NCBI RefSeq assembly: GCF_902150065.1 | Contig: NC_043987.1 | Span: forward strand, 27,975,987-28,039,986 | Direction of reading: 5' to 3' | DNA: 64,000 bases | Origin: Myripristis murdjan | Taxonomy: Eukaryota; Chordata; Actinopteri; Holocentriformes; Holocentridae | In this document: one piece after another, positions 10,110-22,990 of the stretch | Numbering within the stretch: position 1 is the first letter of the stretch | How the letters are laid out: every line of letters begins with the position of its first letter | The notes under the pieces: generated by a model | The model's input: the letters and a program-made list of their open reading frames with translations, nothing else | The model's database searches: none | What the model was told of the DNA's origin: nothing | Made by a program: the position numbers and the translations under genes

Positions 10110-13100
10110 CAAAGCCGGCCCTACAACTTTGGTGGTGTTACGAGTTTCAACTAGTGTAACTGGAGTAACAAATGATTTTTACTCAGGTTCACTGCTCTCA
10201 CCCTCCTGCTCGGTGCTCCACCTGGAAAACAGTAAAATGCAGTCAGTGAGTGAAAGAGCGAACTGCCATCTCCGTCTCTGCATCTTGGTCTCTTTATTAC
10301 AAATTTCCAAAATCATGGTATAAAACAATAAACATCCCCTAGTGCAATCACATTTCAGCTTCATATTTCAGTTTCACTGTCCATGTGTTGATCTAAATTC
10401 AACCACATCCATACAGTCTCTACTCTCCACACATAAGTGGGTAACAGTTTCCAGGCACACATGCACAACAATACTGCCTTTATCAAAAATAAATCTTGCT
10501 TTCTTCTTTTCAAGTGTAATATTAGCAAACAGATAAATCATGTTTTAATTCACATGGCTACGTGTTAGTTTTTAACTCAAGAAATCAACCATACTATTGT
10601 AATAATGTAAATCATAAATCGTTGTTGGCTTTAAACTAATATTTAAATGACTGTAGAGTCAATACATGAAGCACAATACACATAGGGAAGACTATTTAAC
10701 TTATAACATGATTAAATACAGACCAGACACATAACTGTTTCTCTATGCATTCAGGATAATCATAATAATATATGACACCATACACCTCAGGAGAAAGCGG
10801 ATTTTGTAAGTTTTACCGTGTACTAACCTGGAAAACAGTAAAATGCAGTCAGTGAGCGAAAGAGCGAACTGCCATCTTCGTCTCTGCATCTTGGTCTGAG
10901 AGGGAAGAGGGAGGTGCCTCTCACCTTAGGCACCGCAGTGCGCCGACACCTGTACTTTGGTTCCGCTTTCCTCTTTCTCCCTTTTTTTCTCCATACATTA
11001 ACATTGTACTTCACAATAAAAATATTTAAAATATATTAAACCGCTGGTTGGTTATTACAGGCATTAATAAAGCAGTGTACATGCTCATGTAAATAATGGA
11101 TTTAAACCAGAAATAAACAAAAAGTGACAAAGTGTTTTCTCACTAAGGTGTATCACAGTGGCCCTAAACAAGATTTTGTTTGTGGCCCCAAAACACATCC
11201 AACACAACCATCAAATCATGCACACACTGCTCATTACTGCATGGATACGAACACACACACACACACACACACAAGAAATGGACAAATGAATTAACAATAT
11301 CTTACTTTATTTTAAACAATGTATATTAAAATATATAAAAATTGCAAAACCCAACCAAAAATATTCAAAATTCTGCATAAACTGAACATATTGAAACAAT
11401 GAAAGCAACAAACCTGATAAAAAAACAACAAATAAATAACAATGAACAATCAACTTGAGTCCAAAATATTCAAAATAAAGTTAAAACTGCAAAAGTGTAA
11501 ACTACATTGTTCAAAGCAAGATGCTGAAGATGTCTCTTCTGCTGCAGCAGTAGATGTGCCAAAGAACTTCAGTAATGCCCCTAAAAAGATTATGATTTGA
11601 ATTTTTTTTTTTTTTTTTATTCTTAAATATAAGGCACTTAAGGTACATTACATGCATCTGTCAGACTTACATATTAATCACACAACAAATGCAATTTTTT
11701 TTTCAAAACTTGCAAATTATCCAATTAAAATGTCAAAATATGATCTACAAAGATTTACATTTACAAAACTAATTAAACAATTTGGGGCAATTTGGATATA
11801 TGATAGATTGTATATTGATATAATAAACCAAATCACCAATACTTCATGTTGCAAGAAAACACTGGGTACCAGTAAAAAACAAAACAAAACAAAACAAACA
11901 AACAAACAAACAAAAAAAAAACACTGTAGCCTTTATGAATCATAAACGACGATGCATCCTACTCATGTTAGCTAACGTTAGGTAGCAAGCATAGAGTAAG
12001 AAATCAGCAAGCTTGTTTAAATGATTTGAGCTATTTCAGTTAAAATCATGAACACTTAAAATGCATTACTTCCTAGACAGCTTCCCAGGTTAAATTATTG
12101 TGGCATAGTGTTGCAAATACAAATTTTAATGTGGAAAAAAAAAACACATTAGAAGGCTAAGTAAGTTAGTTTAGCTAATAACCAAAGCTAGCCATACAAT
12201 CAAGGAGGTATCTGGTTAACTTATGCTGAAAATTTTCAGATTCAGTGAAGAATAACAAACCTTTATCCCTCGCCATTTTTTTCCTTTTCCAATCTTCTCT
12301 TTTTGTGCCACTCCTACATTTCTGTTTAGGACCCATGTTGCAGCTGTAATCAAGGTGTTATACAAGTGGCGCGGCCAGGGTGCGAAATAAGGGGGAGCAC
12401 AGCTCCCCTAGTGGTGACATGAGCTCCCCTGGCTGGAAACATTGTGAAATTTTGGGGGAGCGGTGCTTGCTCGGTGCCGGCCACTACCGCACGGAGTGTG
12501 TGGCCACCCGGTCAGGTCTGGAGGATCTGGTTGATTATTATTATCTGTTGATTATTTATTGAGCAATGCCGCGATTCGCAGCTAATCACACTGCATGCAT
12601 TAAACAATTTTGCGGAAGCAGGAGGATGGCATGATTTACGCCGTATCCATGTTCGTGCGCTGTGTGTGTGACCGTGCATGTGGTCGTGCATGAGTGCCCG
12701 TACCGTACTGGAGCACACCCCCTCCAACCGTGCCAGAGTAATTTTAAGTTGATTTAATTAAACAGTCAAACGTTACTTTGGTGGTCCGTGGATTAATTTT
12801 TATGATGTGGATTGAAGTTTGCGTAGCCCATATAAATGCTCGGGAAATCTGTTGTTCAAATGAAATTAACCTGATCCATCGGGACGAATTTTCTCTTTAT
12901 AATAATCCTATGTCTGCTCTGTTGTAGGATATTAACTGCAACGACCAGCAGTTATACAGCGTTAGTAAGAGGTGTAGGCTATTAATTTAGGCATAGGATT
13001 GTGTGCAGTACTATTGTTAAGGTGTGCATATGAAGTGTTTCAACACAGACACAGAGTCACAGTGAGTGTGTGGCCCCTCTGGCGGTTGTGGCCCTAAACA

Positions 13101-13135
13101 ACCGCATAGCCCGTTTATGCCACAAGCCAGCTCTG
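10110..13135. mobile_element. hAT-like DNA transposon (non-autonomous), 3.0 kb
   Basis: The element starts CAAAGCCGGC and ends with the near-complement of it (GCCAGCTCTG). An 8-bp duplication with one mismatch, CCTACATG (10102-10109) and CCTACATA (13136-13143), flanks it, which fits hAT transposons. The related upstream regions of copies 4 and 5 lack it, so it is an insertion into the upstream arm of copy 3. No transposase frame is visible. Inside are a 70-bp direct repeat (10221-10293 and 10827-10899), a short CA tract (about 11245-11272), an A-rich stretch near 11900, and modules at 12530-12890 shared with the element at 1507-3715. Confidence 0.8.
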
Positions 13136-13677
13136 CCTACATATGTAATTTCAAACTGTGTATTTGTTTGTGTTTAAATGTAGTCAGTAACTTTCCTTTT
13201 CTCTGAGGAATTGGAACATATTGCTATAAGCTTTTATACACCATAATGTCTTTCATAATGTGTTGTACTTTTTAAGGGGCAGGTCATTTTGTGCTTGGCC
13301 TTTGTTGATTGTTCAACTTTTGTGGCCACCTGCCGCACCACTGACTATGAACTTTTATAACCTTTCTCTCCAAGCATGAGTACCTCTGACTGTTTTGACT
13401 CATCAACTTGAATAGCAAAGAGAACCCCTGACCTTGGCTATAAGACTGAAAGTTTGTGATCGGGTCACTTCACCAATATGGACTCCTATCTCTAATCCTC
13501 CTATCTGGTAGAAGACAAGGTAGTGAGGAGGGAAAGAAAACAAAACACAGGATAAACAAATGGGATGTACCCTGTCAAAGTCCAACCACTTTGTGATCTC
13601 TGCTCCTCTTCGCCTGGCACGGTCATATAGGCTGTGACTAGGTGGCAGTAAGCTTGGATCTCCCTGATTGAGTCAGA
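13136..13677 (+). promoter_or_regulatory. Upstream region of SULT copy 3 (right arm)
   Basis: The inverted counterpart of the copy 2 upstream region. TATAAG at 13439-13444 lies 238 bp before the ATG; about 60 bp that copies 4 and 5 have between these points is missing here. A GGGTCACTTCACC motif follows, the same imperfect inverted repeat seen upstream of the other copies. The hAT insertion moved the more distal upstream sequence 3 kb away. Confidence 0.45.
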
Positions 13678-16232
13678 ATGGAACAGCTCAGTGTTGATCA
13701 GTACCTGTTCAAGTATAAGAACTACAACTTTACCATGGGATACACCACTGCAGAGTACATTGATTCACTCCAGACCTTTGAGATCCGTGACAGTGACATA
13801 TTCCTGGTCACATATCCAAAGTCAGGTAAGTACAATGACTTCTTAGAAAATTAGTGCAATTTTTAGCCAAGAATCCTATCATTTTTATCAGTCTTTCTTG
13901 ACTCGATGCACTGTCATAATAAGGTAGGAGCCATGTTCACATGTCTCTGAGCTTTTTACACACAGGCACCATATGGAGTCAGAACATCATCATCTCTATT
14001 TTGGAGCAAGACACTGATCTTCCTGCTCAGCCCAACAACTTTGAGCAAATGCCATGGCTGGAGTACAGAGGGGGTCGAGAAGATTACTCTCTACGACCTT
14101 CTCCTCGGCTTTTGGCCTCTCATATGACCCCCACTCTCATGCCTCCAGGCCTGAAGAATAAGAGGGCAAAGGTAACAGACTGAGCAACTGACTGTTTGTT
14201 AACTTGGAGCAATTTAGTTAATCAAAATGCACAATAGATATGTAGGGAGGAGCATTTTGTACCAACTCTAAAAGCTGAATTTTTTTTATTGAAATCATGG
14301 CTGCTTGTTGGATCACTTGAATGGCATAAGACTTAGGGCTTTATCTTTCACACTGCGCTACCCATTGCCACTACCCACTACCTGTGAATTACGCATTGAA
14401 CAGCTTCCTCTATCCCTAAACGGTATCTTGCGGCCACACTACCCGCTATGCATTATGCCGACTCCTTTATTTGTGCCTGGAGGTGTGCCCGAGGGTGTGT
14501 TTATGCGCTTTCCCTACAGTTGCTATCTTGACCATACATGTTAGGGAAAGTGTATAGCAGGTCCTCAAAACCACCCGCTATCCCATTTGGGCTTTTACAA
14601 GGGCGCGCCCAGGCGGCTTCAATGCGCCTCCACTTGGACACGTGGACATGCACATGCGCCTCCACCTCCCGATTTAACTCGCCTATAAAAAGCCACCTTG
14701 CTTTAGCCTCAGTTGATCCCTTAAGAAAATGGCAGAGATAGTACTAAATCGTGGGTTTCGGTTTGCGGATTTGGGATAGCGCAGCCTGCTCTTAAAGGCA
14801 ATGGCACCTGGCACATTGATTGGTTTAATTGGCGTAATGCCCAAACCACGCCTATGCATAATTTAACGGGTAGCAAAGGTGTTTTAGGGATAAAAGCAGG
14901 TGTGCAAGATACCAACTTTTGTGGGGGAACGCCTCTTACGCAATGCTAAATCCCCAAATAACAGGTTTAAGGACTCTGATGTAAGATAGGGCCCCCAATG
15001 TGCTGCATTGTGCACCTTGAGATAACTTCTGTTATAATAACAAATAACAAATAAAACTGATTTGAACTGAATGCCAAAAGACCCCCTCAGTTCAGAGGAG
15101 AAAGACTCACATTCTACTTTGCTCAAAATTGAGGCAATGTTAAACTGCTAATAAACTGATTACAGTTTGGTATCTGATTCTTCCCTGCTCTCAACGAAGG
15201 CGGATGCTTTTTCTCTAGCTCCCTCCTGCCCTTATCTGCCCTGCTTTGCTCTCTGTCTTGTGCTGTCTTAGTCGGATCTAGCGGAGCCTCTCTCTGCATT
15301 TCTCTCCGAAAACCTACAACAATGGATCTGCTCAGCTGGTCTCTCAATGCAATTGATCAAATTTTCTCTACAAGAAAACTGGGCAAAGGAGAGCCCGCAT
15401 GCCCCGCCGGAACGTTTGCCGCCGGGTACACCATCGACTCCTGGGAGCAGTGGAGGGTTGTGTGCCTGTTGTTTCTTTATGTCGAGGATATTGAAGATGT
15501 ATACATGATTGGATTTATGATAACAGGATTTCTGCTGTTTGGTGCTGGTGGATTCCTGATTCATCGCAAAGTTCAGAGGGTGTTGGCAGCGCATTTGGTT
15601 CTGGAGAAACTGCCAGCCATAGAAGGTTTGTGCCGTGCTAACAACACTCAGACTCGTGCATTATGCGAATTAATTCGCAAGCAGGAAGTAATTCCGGGAC
15701 TTTTACACCAGATGGATAACAGCTTGGACAAGTTGGAAGCTCGACTCAGAGGAAATGTGCCATAAATTGGAAATTTTCGGAATCACAGAGAGAACCACAG
15801 AGACTTAAGGCTGATGGAAATTGCAGAGTCAGCCTGACCCAGAACAGTCACTTTATCTACAATTCGGAGCCCCAGTGACCTTGGAAGGCCGCTATCTTCA
15901 CTTTCTCCTGGATGTTTATGCAGAATGCCGCTCTCCCCCACTCCCTCCCCATCACCCTCCACCTAGGAACCTCTACTCTGTTCAAGACTCACGACGCTGT
16001 CTCCCGGGCAACGGCCAGGGTTGTCATCTTATCAGATGGCAGAGACAATGTTGAGACTGAGTAGTGAAGAAGGTCCCTGGACTTACACATACACATACAC
16101 AAGGGCACACATACACGCATCCCTTGAAATTCAACACCTCGTTGGCCGCCCACCCCCTCTCCCTCCCGTTACAGTGCAGTTTGTGGGTGCAGAGCGCCGT
16201 AGTGGCTGCTTATGCCCCTCGTCTGTGCTGGG

Positions 16233-16274
<42 letters not shown>

Positions 16275-16575
16275 ATCCCTTCCTCCTTCCACATGTGCAA
16301 TGTCTCGAGTCATGTTGTAATGTTTAATTTGTGCTTATTGTGCTGGGATGTGTTTTTTTTTCCTAATGCCACGTCGTGCTCCCCTAGGAGCCCAGTTTGA
16401 CATTTTTTCCCCCTTCCCTAATGTCCTCCTTTCTCATATAATGTAAGGGGCGCTGCGCACGCTGGCTGACCCGAAGTTCTCCCGATTCTGTAACCCTGTA
16501 TTTGTCATGTCTTTTTTGTGTTTCTTGGACGGGATGTAACTTAAATTGAAAATCCCCTTGTGGGACAAATAAAGT

Positions 16576-16621
<46 letters not shown>

Positions 16622-17531
16622 TCTTTTTTTTTTTTTTCATGGCAGATTATCTATGTGATGCGAAACCCAAAGGACAATATTGTGTCCTATTACCATTTCT
16701 GCAATATCTTTGCCCGCTGGGAGACTCCCAAGAGCTTTGAGGACTTTCTGGAGCAATATCTGGCAGGGAACGGTGAGTTAATAAAAAGATAAACTAATTA
16801 CCAATGATGCTGAAAGTGAAGAAGGGTAATCTGATGTTCAAATAGGTGAATAAAAAAAGAACATGAATTTCATGTCATTAAACAGTTGCTGGATCATCCT
16901 GGTTTGATCACATCAGGGAGTGGCATTCTAAGAGAGACCAGTACAACATCCTTTTCCTGACATATGAGGAAATGGTTTTGGTAAGATTTAACTCTGCAGG
17001 GCTCATGGTTTCCCCTGGGGATTTTCTGGGACCATTTAGCTGAGACTGGTGAAGAGTCTGGAACAAAAATACATTTCAAATCCATCTGATACTTTGCATG
17101 AAGTGAATCATGTTCATCAATATTAACCATGCTTGAATTTGTTTCTCTTTTAGGATCTGAAGGCAGCAATAATTAAGCTCTGCACATTCTTAGGGAGCAA
17201 CCTCAGTGAGGAACTGATTGAGCAAATTGTTGAGAAAACCACTTTTAAGAACATGAAGAATGACCCAAAGGCCAATTATCAGTTCCTGCCAGAGGGAATG
17301 CTCAAAGGACAATTCATGCGCAAAGGTAATTTAACATCTGAACTGCAGATCCTGTTAAGGTTCATGTAAACAGACAGCAGGAATATACTTTTTTTTTCAG
17401 GTAAGATCGGTGACTGGAAGAACACCTTTACCGTGGCCCAGAGTGAGAGGTTTGATCAGATCCTTCAGGAGCGACTGGGTGATATGGGACTGAAGTTCAT
17501 CTGGGACACTGAGCTGCCACCACAACCTTAG
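13678..17531 (+). CDS. SULT copy 3: cytosolic sulfotransferase, SULT3-like (intact)
   Basis: A complete gene: exon 1 13678-13825, exon 2 13966-14171, exon 3 16646-16772, exon 4 16886-16980, exon 5 17154-17325, exon 6 17401-17531. Frames join to 292 residues. Motifs: TYPKSGTIW at 45-53 (PAPS loop), His102 in ASHMTP (catalytic base), R124 and S132 in [13 protein letters not shown] (3'-phosphate binding), [10 protein letters not shown] from 248, and [10 protein letters not shown] at 256-265 (KxxxTVxxxE dimer motif). By family it is a soluble PAPS-dependent sulfotransferase of amines, hydroxyls or xenobiotics. Intron 2 is 2.5 kb against 0.27 kb in copy 2, because of two insertions. AATAAA at 17888-17893 would give a 3'UTR of about 360 nt. 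Confidence 0.95.
14334..14995 (+). mobile_element. 0.66-kb MITE in intron 2 of copy 3
   Basis: Imperfect terminal inverted repeats (TAGGGCTTTATCTT at the left, GGGGCCCTATCTTACA read from the right) bound it. The intron of copy 5 lacks this sequence at the same point. Inside is a TATA box (CTATAAAAAG, about 14683-14692) followed by ATGGCAGAG at 14729 and a 16-codon frame ending in TAG. It looks like the promoter and first codons of a lost transposase gene. Superfamily uncertain, possibly PIF/Harbinger. Confidence 0.6.
15322..15765 (+). CDS. 147-residue single-pass membrane protein, unrecognised
   Basis: The frame starts in a strong initiation context (ACAACAATGG) and runs uninterrupted for 147 codons. 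The N-terminal 45 residues are soluble and contain two Cys or fewer and the motif [21 protein letters not shown] hydrophobic region spans roughly residues 46-80, with a clear membrane segment ending in [15 protein letters not shown]. The C-terminal 65 residues are charged, Leu-rich and heptad-like, suggesting a coiled coil ([11 protein letters not shown] near the end). I see no signal peptide, protease site or enzyme motif, and I do not recognise the family. It lies inside the LINE-tailed insertion, in the same orientation as the host gene. Whether it is translated is unknown. Confidence 0.55.
   Translation: MDLLSWSLNAIDQIFSTRKLGKGEPACPAGTFAAGYTIDSWEQWRVVCLLFLYVEDIEDVYMIGFMITGFLLFGAGGFLIHRKVQRVLAAHLVLEKLPAIEGLCRANNTQTRALCELIRKQEVIPGLLHQMDNSLDKLEARLRGNVP
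16233..16272. repeat. Poly-C tract
   Basis: About 40 consecutive C residues within the intron 2 insertion. The Pro-rich and Gly-rich frames over it are artefacts of the tract. Confidence 0.95.
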
Positions 17532-18060
17532 AAGATGTGTATCACAGTTTTCTCATTCCAAGAAATAAGCAGCTCAGTCATTTGTGGGCTTTGTGGCACC
17601 ACATGTCTGTCTATGTCTAATGACAAATTATGCTGTTGATATGTAATCACAAAGATAACCAGTAAAAAAAAAAAAAAAAAAAATGTTTTCTAGCTGATAT
17701 GCGCCCTCATATTTGGGAGAAATGAGAAACCAAGAGCACAGAACACTAACACAAATAGATTGTGAGAATGAAAATGAACTTGTCTGCTAGTTAGTAGTTG
17801 CTTTACCATGCTACTACTCTTATAAAGTAATGAGTTACTTAATCTTAATCAAACATAACTTTTCAGAGTACTTCTGTAGTTACCTGCAATAAAGTGTGCT
17901 TTTCAGATTTCTATTTTGGTGTCGTGATCACCACTGGTGAGAAAGACATCTTTACTGAGTGCACTATTAACTCAGAGGTGGAGTTGAAAAAACTCAAAAT
18001 TACTATTGTGATGTACTAACATACATAGGTTTACTTTACTTAAATTCTTAAGTTTAGCCA
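17532..18060 (+). other. 3' flank of SULT copy 3
   Basis: The conserved downstream flank, with AATAAA at 17888-17893 and an A-run near 17666-17683. It matches the reverse of the flanks beside copies 1, 4, 6 and 7. Confidence 0.6.
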
Positions 18061-18961
18061 ACTTGAAGTTGTTTTTTCAGTAAAATTATAATTACAGGTA
18101 CACTGGACTGTATATGTCTTGTTGAGCTAACTTTTATTTAAACTCAAGATTTGCAGTTAATGCAACTTGGGTGCCCAGAAGTTCAGTAAACTCAAAAAGG
18201 ATGTGCAGCTGGTTGCCTTACATTTTTAAGTTAGCTTAATTTAGTTACATAAACAGGTTTACACAAAAAAGCATGCTTTTAAGTTGGGATAACTACAACA
18301 AAACTGACTGCTGTATATGAGCATTCCGCCTTAAGTCTGAAAGCTGCCGCTGGACCCTTCTCAGTAACAGACAAGAACACTGATCTTCCAACATAACTCT
18401 TTTTTTAATAACAATGAAAAACATTTGCTGTGACTGACTCAATAATTTAACTTTTTTTTTTTTTTTTAAAAAAGCGCTTTGTCAATAATTGTACAAGTAC
18501 CTCTTTCTTTTTTGCACAATGATTTAAAATATTATATCTCTTTAGGGGAAAAAAAACATGACAAACCAGTATGAGGGACGAAAAATAACAAAACAATAAA
18601 TAAATTAATAAATAAATAAAGCCTGGGGTGACATACTTTCAAGGACAAATTTTCAGAATATCATATTACATAAATATATTAAAAAGAGCAAATAAATCAC
18701 AATTTTTTAAAGGCTTTCATATTCGTGGAGTGGCTAATGGTCCTAATATATGCAAATGAGTTGGTTTTGGTTAGTGTGACGACATTTGTGAATATGCCAT
18801 TTAGCAATGAAATAAGACAACAGACAAGTCTCAGGTTATTGCACATTAAGGAGGAGAAATGACAAATAATTATAAATGAAAGAAAAAATGTATTAAATTA
18901 AAAAATATATATATACAAATACATACATACACACACACGTATATATATATATTTATATATA
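18061..18961. repeat. AT-rich intergenic repeat remnants
   Basis: Sequence around 18060-18310 is related to the two-unit repeat at 22500-22840, sharing 'CAACTTG' and 'TTTTTAAGT'-type words. The remainder is A/T-rich with short homopolymers and (TA)/(CA) runs at 18905-18960. No gene is visible. Confidence 0.4.
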
Positions 18962-20368
18962 CACTACTCACAAAAAGTTAGGGATATTTGGCTTTCGGGT
19001 GAAATTTCATGATGAACCTAAAATGCATTATAACCTTTACAGGTGAACTTAATGTGACCTTCTGTAAACTTTTGAATGCACATGTCCAACTGTTCAGTGT
19101 TTCAGTACTTTTTGCACAAGTTGCTGTTCTCTAACAAGGAGCTTAACGGCAAAATTCACAACAGGTGTTTGATCCATGAATCAACCAATAAATTTCCTGG
19201 TTCAATTAGAATTGGTATTTAAACAGTCCTCCTCATCATGCTGTTCACATTTTGACATCATGAGACCAAGACGACACCTAACAATTGATCAGCAGCACCT
19301 CGCCATTGCGAGGCTTCAAACAGGACATCCCACACTGATGACCGCTTCATTGTGAACAGTGCCCTGTGGAACCGGATGATGAATGCCACTCAACTCCAGG
19401 CACGTTTAAGGGAGGTGAGAGGCACCCAAGTGTCACGTCAGACCATTCAAAACCGTTTACATCAGCATGGTCTGCGTGCTAGACGACCTGCAAGGATACC
19501 TGACCACACCACCAGGCACAGGTGTCATCGTCTTGCATGGGCCAGGCAGCATTTACGCTGGACGAGGGACCAGTGGGCCTCAGTGCTGTTCTCTGATGAA
19601 AGACGATTCATGTTGAGCAGAAATGATGGCCGCCAACGATGTTGGAGACGTCAAGGAGAGCACTATGCATCAGCCGCTGTTGTCACCAGACGAGCCTTTG
19701 GTGGTGGTGGTGTTACTGTGTGGGCAGGTGTGTCTAGTCAGTACAGAATTGCCCTACACTTTGTGAATGGTACAGTGACAAGCCCATACTATCTGAATAA
19801 CATCATTAATCCAGTCATTGTGCCCCTGCATGAACAACACAGGCCTAATTTCATCTTCATGGACGACAATGCTCCAGCTCATCGAGGTCGTATCATTAGG
19901 GAACGGCTGCTGGAGACTGGGGTACCTCAGATGGAGTGGCCTGCACTTTCTCCAGACCTGAATCCCATAGAAAACCTATGGGATCAGCTGAGTCGCCGTG
20001 TAGAGGCTCGGAGCTCTGTACCCCAGAACCTCAATGTCCTGAGGGCCGCCCTTCAAGAAGAGTGGGATGCCATGCCTCAGCAGACAATAAGTCGACTTGT
20101 GAACAGCATGAGACGTCGTTGTCAAGCTGTAATTGATGCTCAAGGGCAAATGACAAGTTATTGAGACATTGACATTTTTTGTTGTGGTATACCCACCACT
20201 GTTGTTGGCTTTTGTTTCAAGAAATTGTTTGAGATGAGGAAATCACCAGTGCATGCTTCTACTTAAATGCCCTACTTTCATGATATAATATCACTGTAGC
20301 ATGAACTTTTTACATTTTCCATAAATTTCACCCGAAAGCCAAATATCCCTAACTTTTTGTGAGTAGTG
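18962..20368 (+). mobile_element. Tc1-like transposon, complete ends
   Basis: Terminal inverted repeats of about 46 bp (CACTACTCACAAAAAGTTAG and its complement) bound a 1,407-bp element flanked by TA at 18960-18961 and 20369-20370. Both ends and the catalytic region are present, so only the N-terminal coding part is damaged (see the transposase entry). Confidence 0.95.
19352..20164 (+). CDS. Tc1-like transposase, N-terminally deleted
   Basis: This 270-codon frame covers the end of the second DNA-binding subdomain and the whole catalytic domain of a DD34E transposase: FSDERRF (first Asp), [10 protein letters not shown] (second Asp) and [11 protein letters not shown] (Glu), with exactly 34 residues between the second Asp and the Glu. 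The native start is probably the ATG at 19259 ([20 protein letters not shown]), but that frame stops after 31 codons because a deletion near 19328 removed the first helix-turn-helix segment and shifted the frame. The listed start is an internal Met. Such a protein should keep the catalytic triad but not terminal-repeat binding. Confidence 0.9.
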   Translation: MNSALWNRMMNATQLQARLREVRGTQVSRQTIQNRLHQHGLRARRPARIPDHTTRHRCHRLAWARQHLRWTRDQWASVLFSDERRFMLSRNDGRQRCWRRQGEHYASAAVVTRRAFGGGGVTVWAGVSSQYRIALHFVNGTVTSPYYLNNIINPVIVPLHEQHRPNFIFMDDNAPAHRGRIIRERLLETGVPQMEWPALSPDLNPIENLWDQLSRRVEARSSVPQNLNVLRAALQEEWDAMPQQTISRLVNSMRRRCQAVIDAQGQMTSY

Positions 20369-20410
20369 TATATATACGTGTGTGTGTGTGTGTGTATATA
20401 CACACATATA

Positions 20411-22144
<1,734 letters not shown>

Positions 22145-22231
22145 AAGGTATAAGTATATAGATATAGATAGACTGATGGATTGTTTCAAGATTCAAGCAC
22201 ACTCAACACAGTATATCATACAAGTCAATTA

Positions 22232-22232
<1 letters not shown>

Positions 22233-22276
<44 letters not shown>

Positions 22277-22302
22277 TAGATAGATAGATAGATAGATAGA
22301 TT
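22233..22302. repeat. (CA)n/(GATA)n microsatellite
   Basis: A CA dinucleotide run followed by five or more GATA units. Confidence 0.95.
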
Positions 22303-22489
22303 AAAAAGATGAGCTGATTAGATTTTGGAGGTCAAAGGTCAAGGTCAGAGCGACCTCGTCCTGTCTTGTTCATCTCCTAAACCTTTCCACAACATCATTA
22401 ATGCCTTTTAAGCACACTCCTTTGCGGTGGCTTCCAGAACCCTGGCTGCCCCCGTCCAAGTTATTGTGATAATAACCTTTAGAGTCAAA

Positions 22490-22845
22490 TAGTGTTCTCA
22501 ATGTACAAGTCGCACAAGTGATTTTTCTCAACTAATTCATTGAGTAAACTTGTTTTTTTTTTTTTGTGTTAGCTAAGCATCTTGACCAAATGGTTGTTCA
22601 TTCCACTTAAAAAATGGGTTACAATTACACTTCATAAGTTGGAGTTTTTATAGTGCTGTATAACTCACAAACAATAGTTGTCTGAACTAAACTATTCACA
22701 TTGACAGTACTATTTTTGAGAAACATTGCGTAAATTTGTTTTTTCAAGTTACCTCAGCAAATTGCCCAAGTGGTTGTTCACTTGACTTAAAAAAACAGGT
22801 TAGGATAACAAATCATAAGTTGGCGTTTTTACAGTGTACCTACAC
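22490..22845. repeat. Two-unit dispersed repeat
   Basis: Two diverged copies of a unit of about 130 bp lie in tandem (about 22520-22660 and 22725-22840). Each has a T-rich start, 'AAATGGTTGTTCA' or a close variant, and ends 'CATAAGTTGG(A/C)GTTTTTA(T/C)AGTG'. A relative lies at 18060-18310. No coding potential is seen. Confidence 0.6.
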
Positions 22846-22867
22846 AGCTAAAAAAGACAAAAATGAC

Positions 22868-22869
22868 TT

Positions 22870-22901
<32 letters not shown>

Positions 22902-22990
22902 AATACCGAACATACCGACATGAGCAAAGTGACGTCGGTTATCGTCATAAATTACGGTATCGGTAAATTTTCGGTATATCGCCCAGCCCT
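22868..22990. mobile_element. hAT-like terminal fragment next to (TTTA)n
   Basis: A (TTTA)n tract (22868-22900) leads into a 90-bp segment ending 'CGGTATATCGCCCAGCCCT'. The complement, AGGGCTGGGCGATATACCG, is a terminal repeat common in fish hAT-type elements. The rest of the element is missing, and the SULT-type upstream sequence begins directly after it. Confidence 0.55.

Larger units (their letters stand above)
15180..16620 (+). mobile_element. LINE-tailed insertion carrying a small membrane-protein ORF
   Basis: About 1.44 kb is present in intron 2 of copy 3 but absent from the matching introns of copies 2, 5 and 7. The junctions lie in 'GATTCTT...GATTTCTT', a possible short target duplication. 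The 3' end reads 'CCTTGTGGGACAAATAAAG' and then (GATT)n, the form of a teleost LINE tail. There is no reverse transcriptase. The body holds a promoter-like 5' leader, one open frame (15322-15765), a CA-rich segment and a poly-C tract at about 16233-16272. It resembles a non-autonomous retroelement that keeps one ORF, or a retrocopied transcript using LINE machinery. Confidence 0.7.

Noticed and set aside
16021-16327. Pro-rich and Gly-rich frames
   Set aside because: Produced by the poly-C tract.
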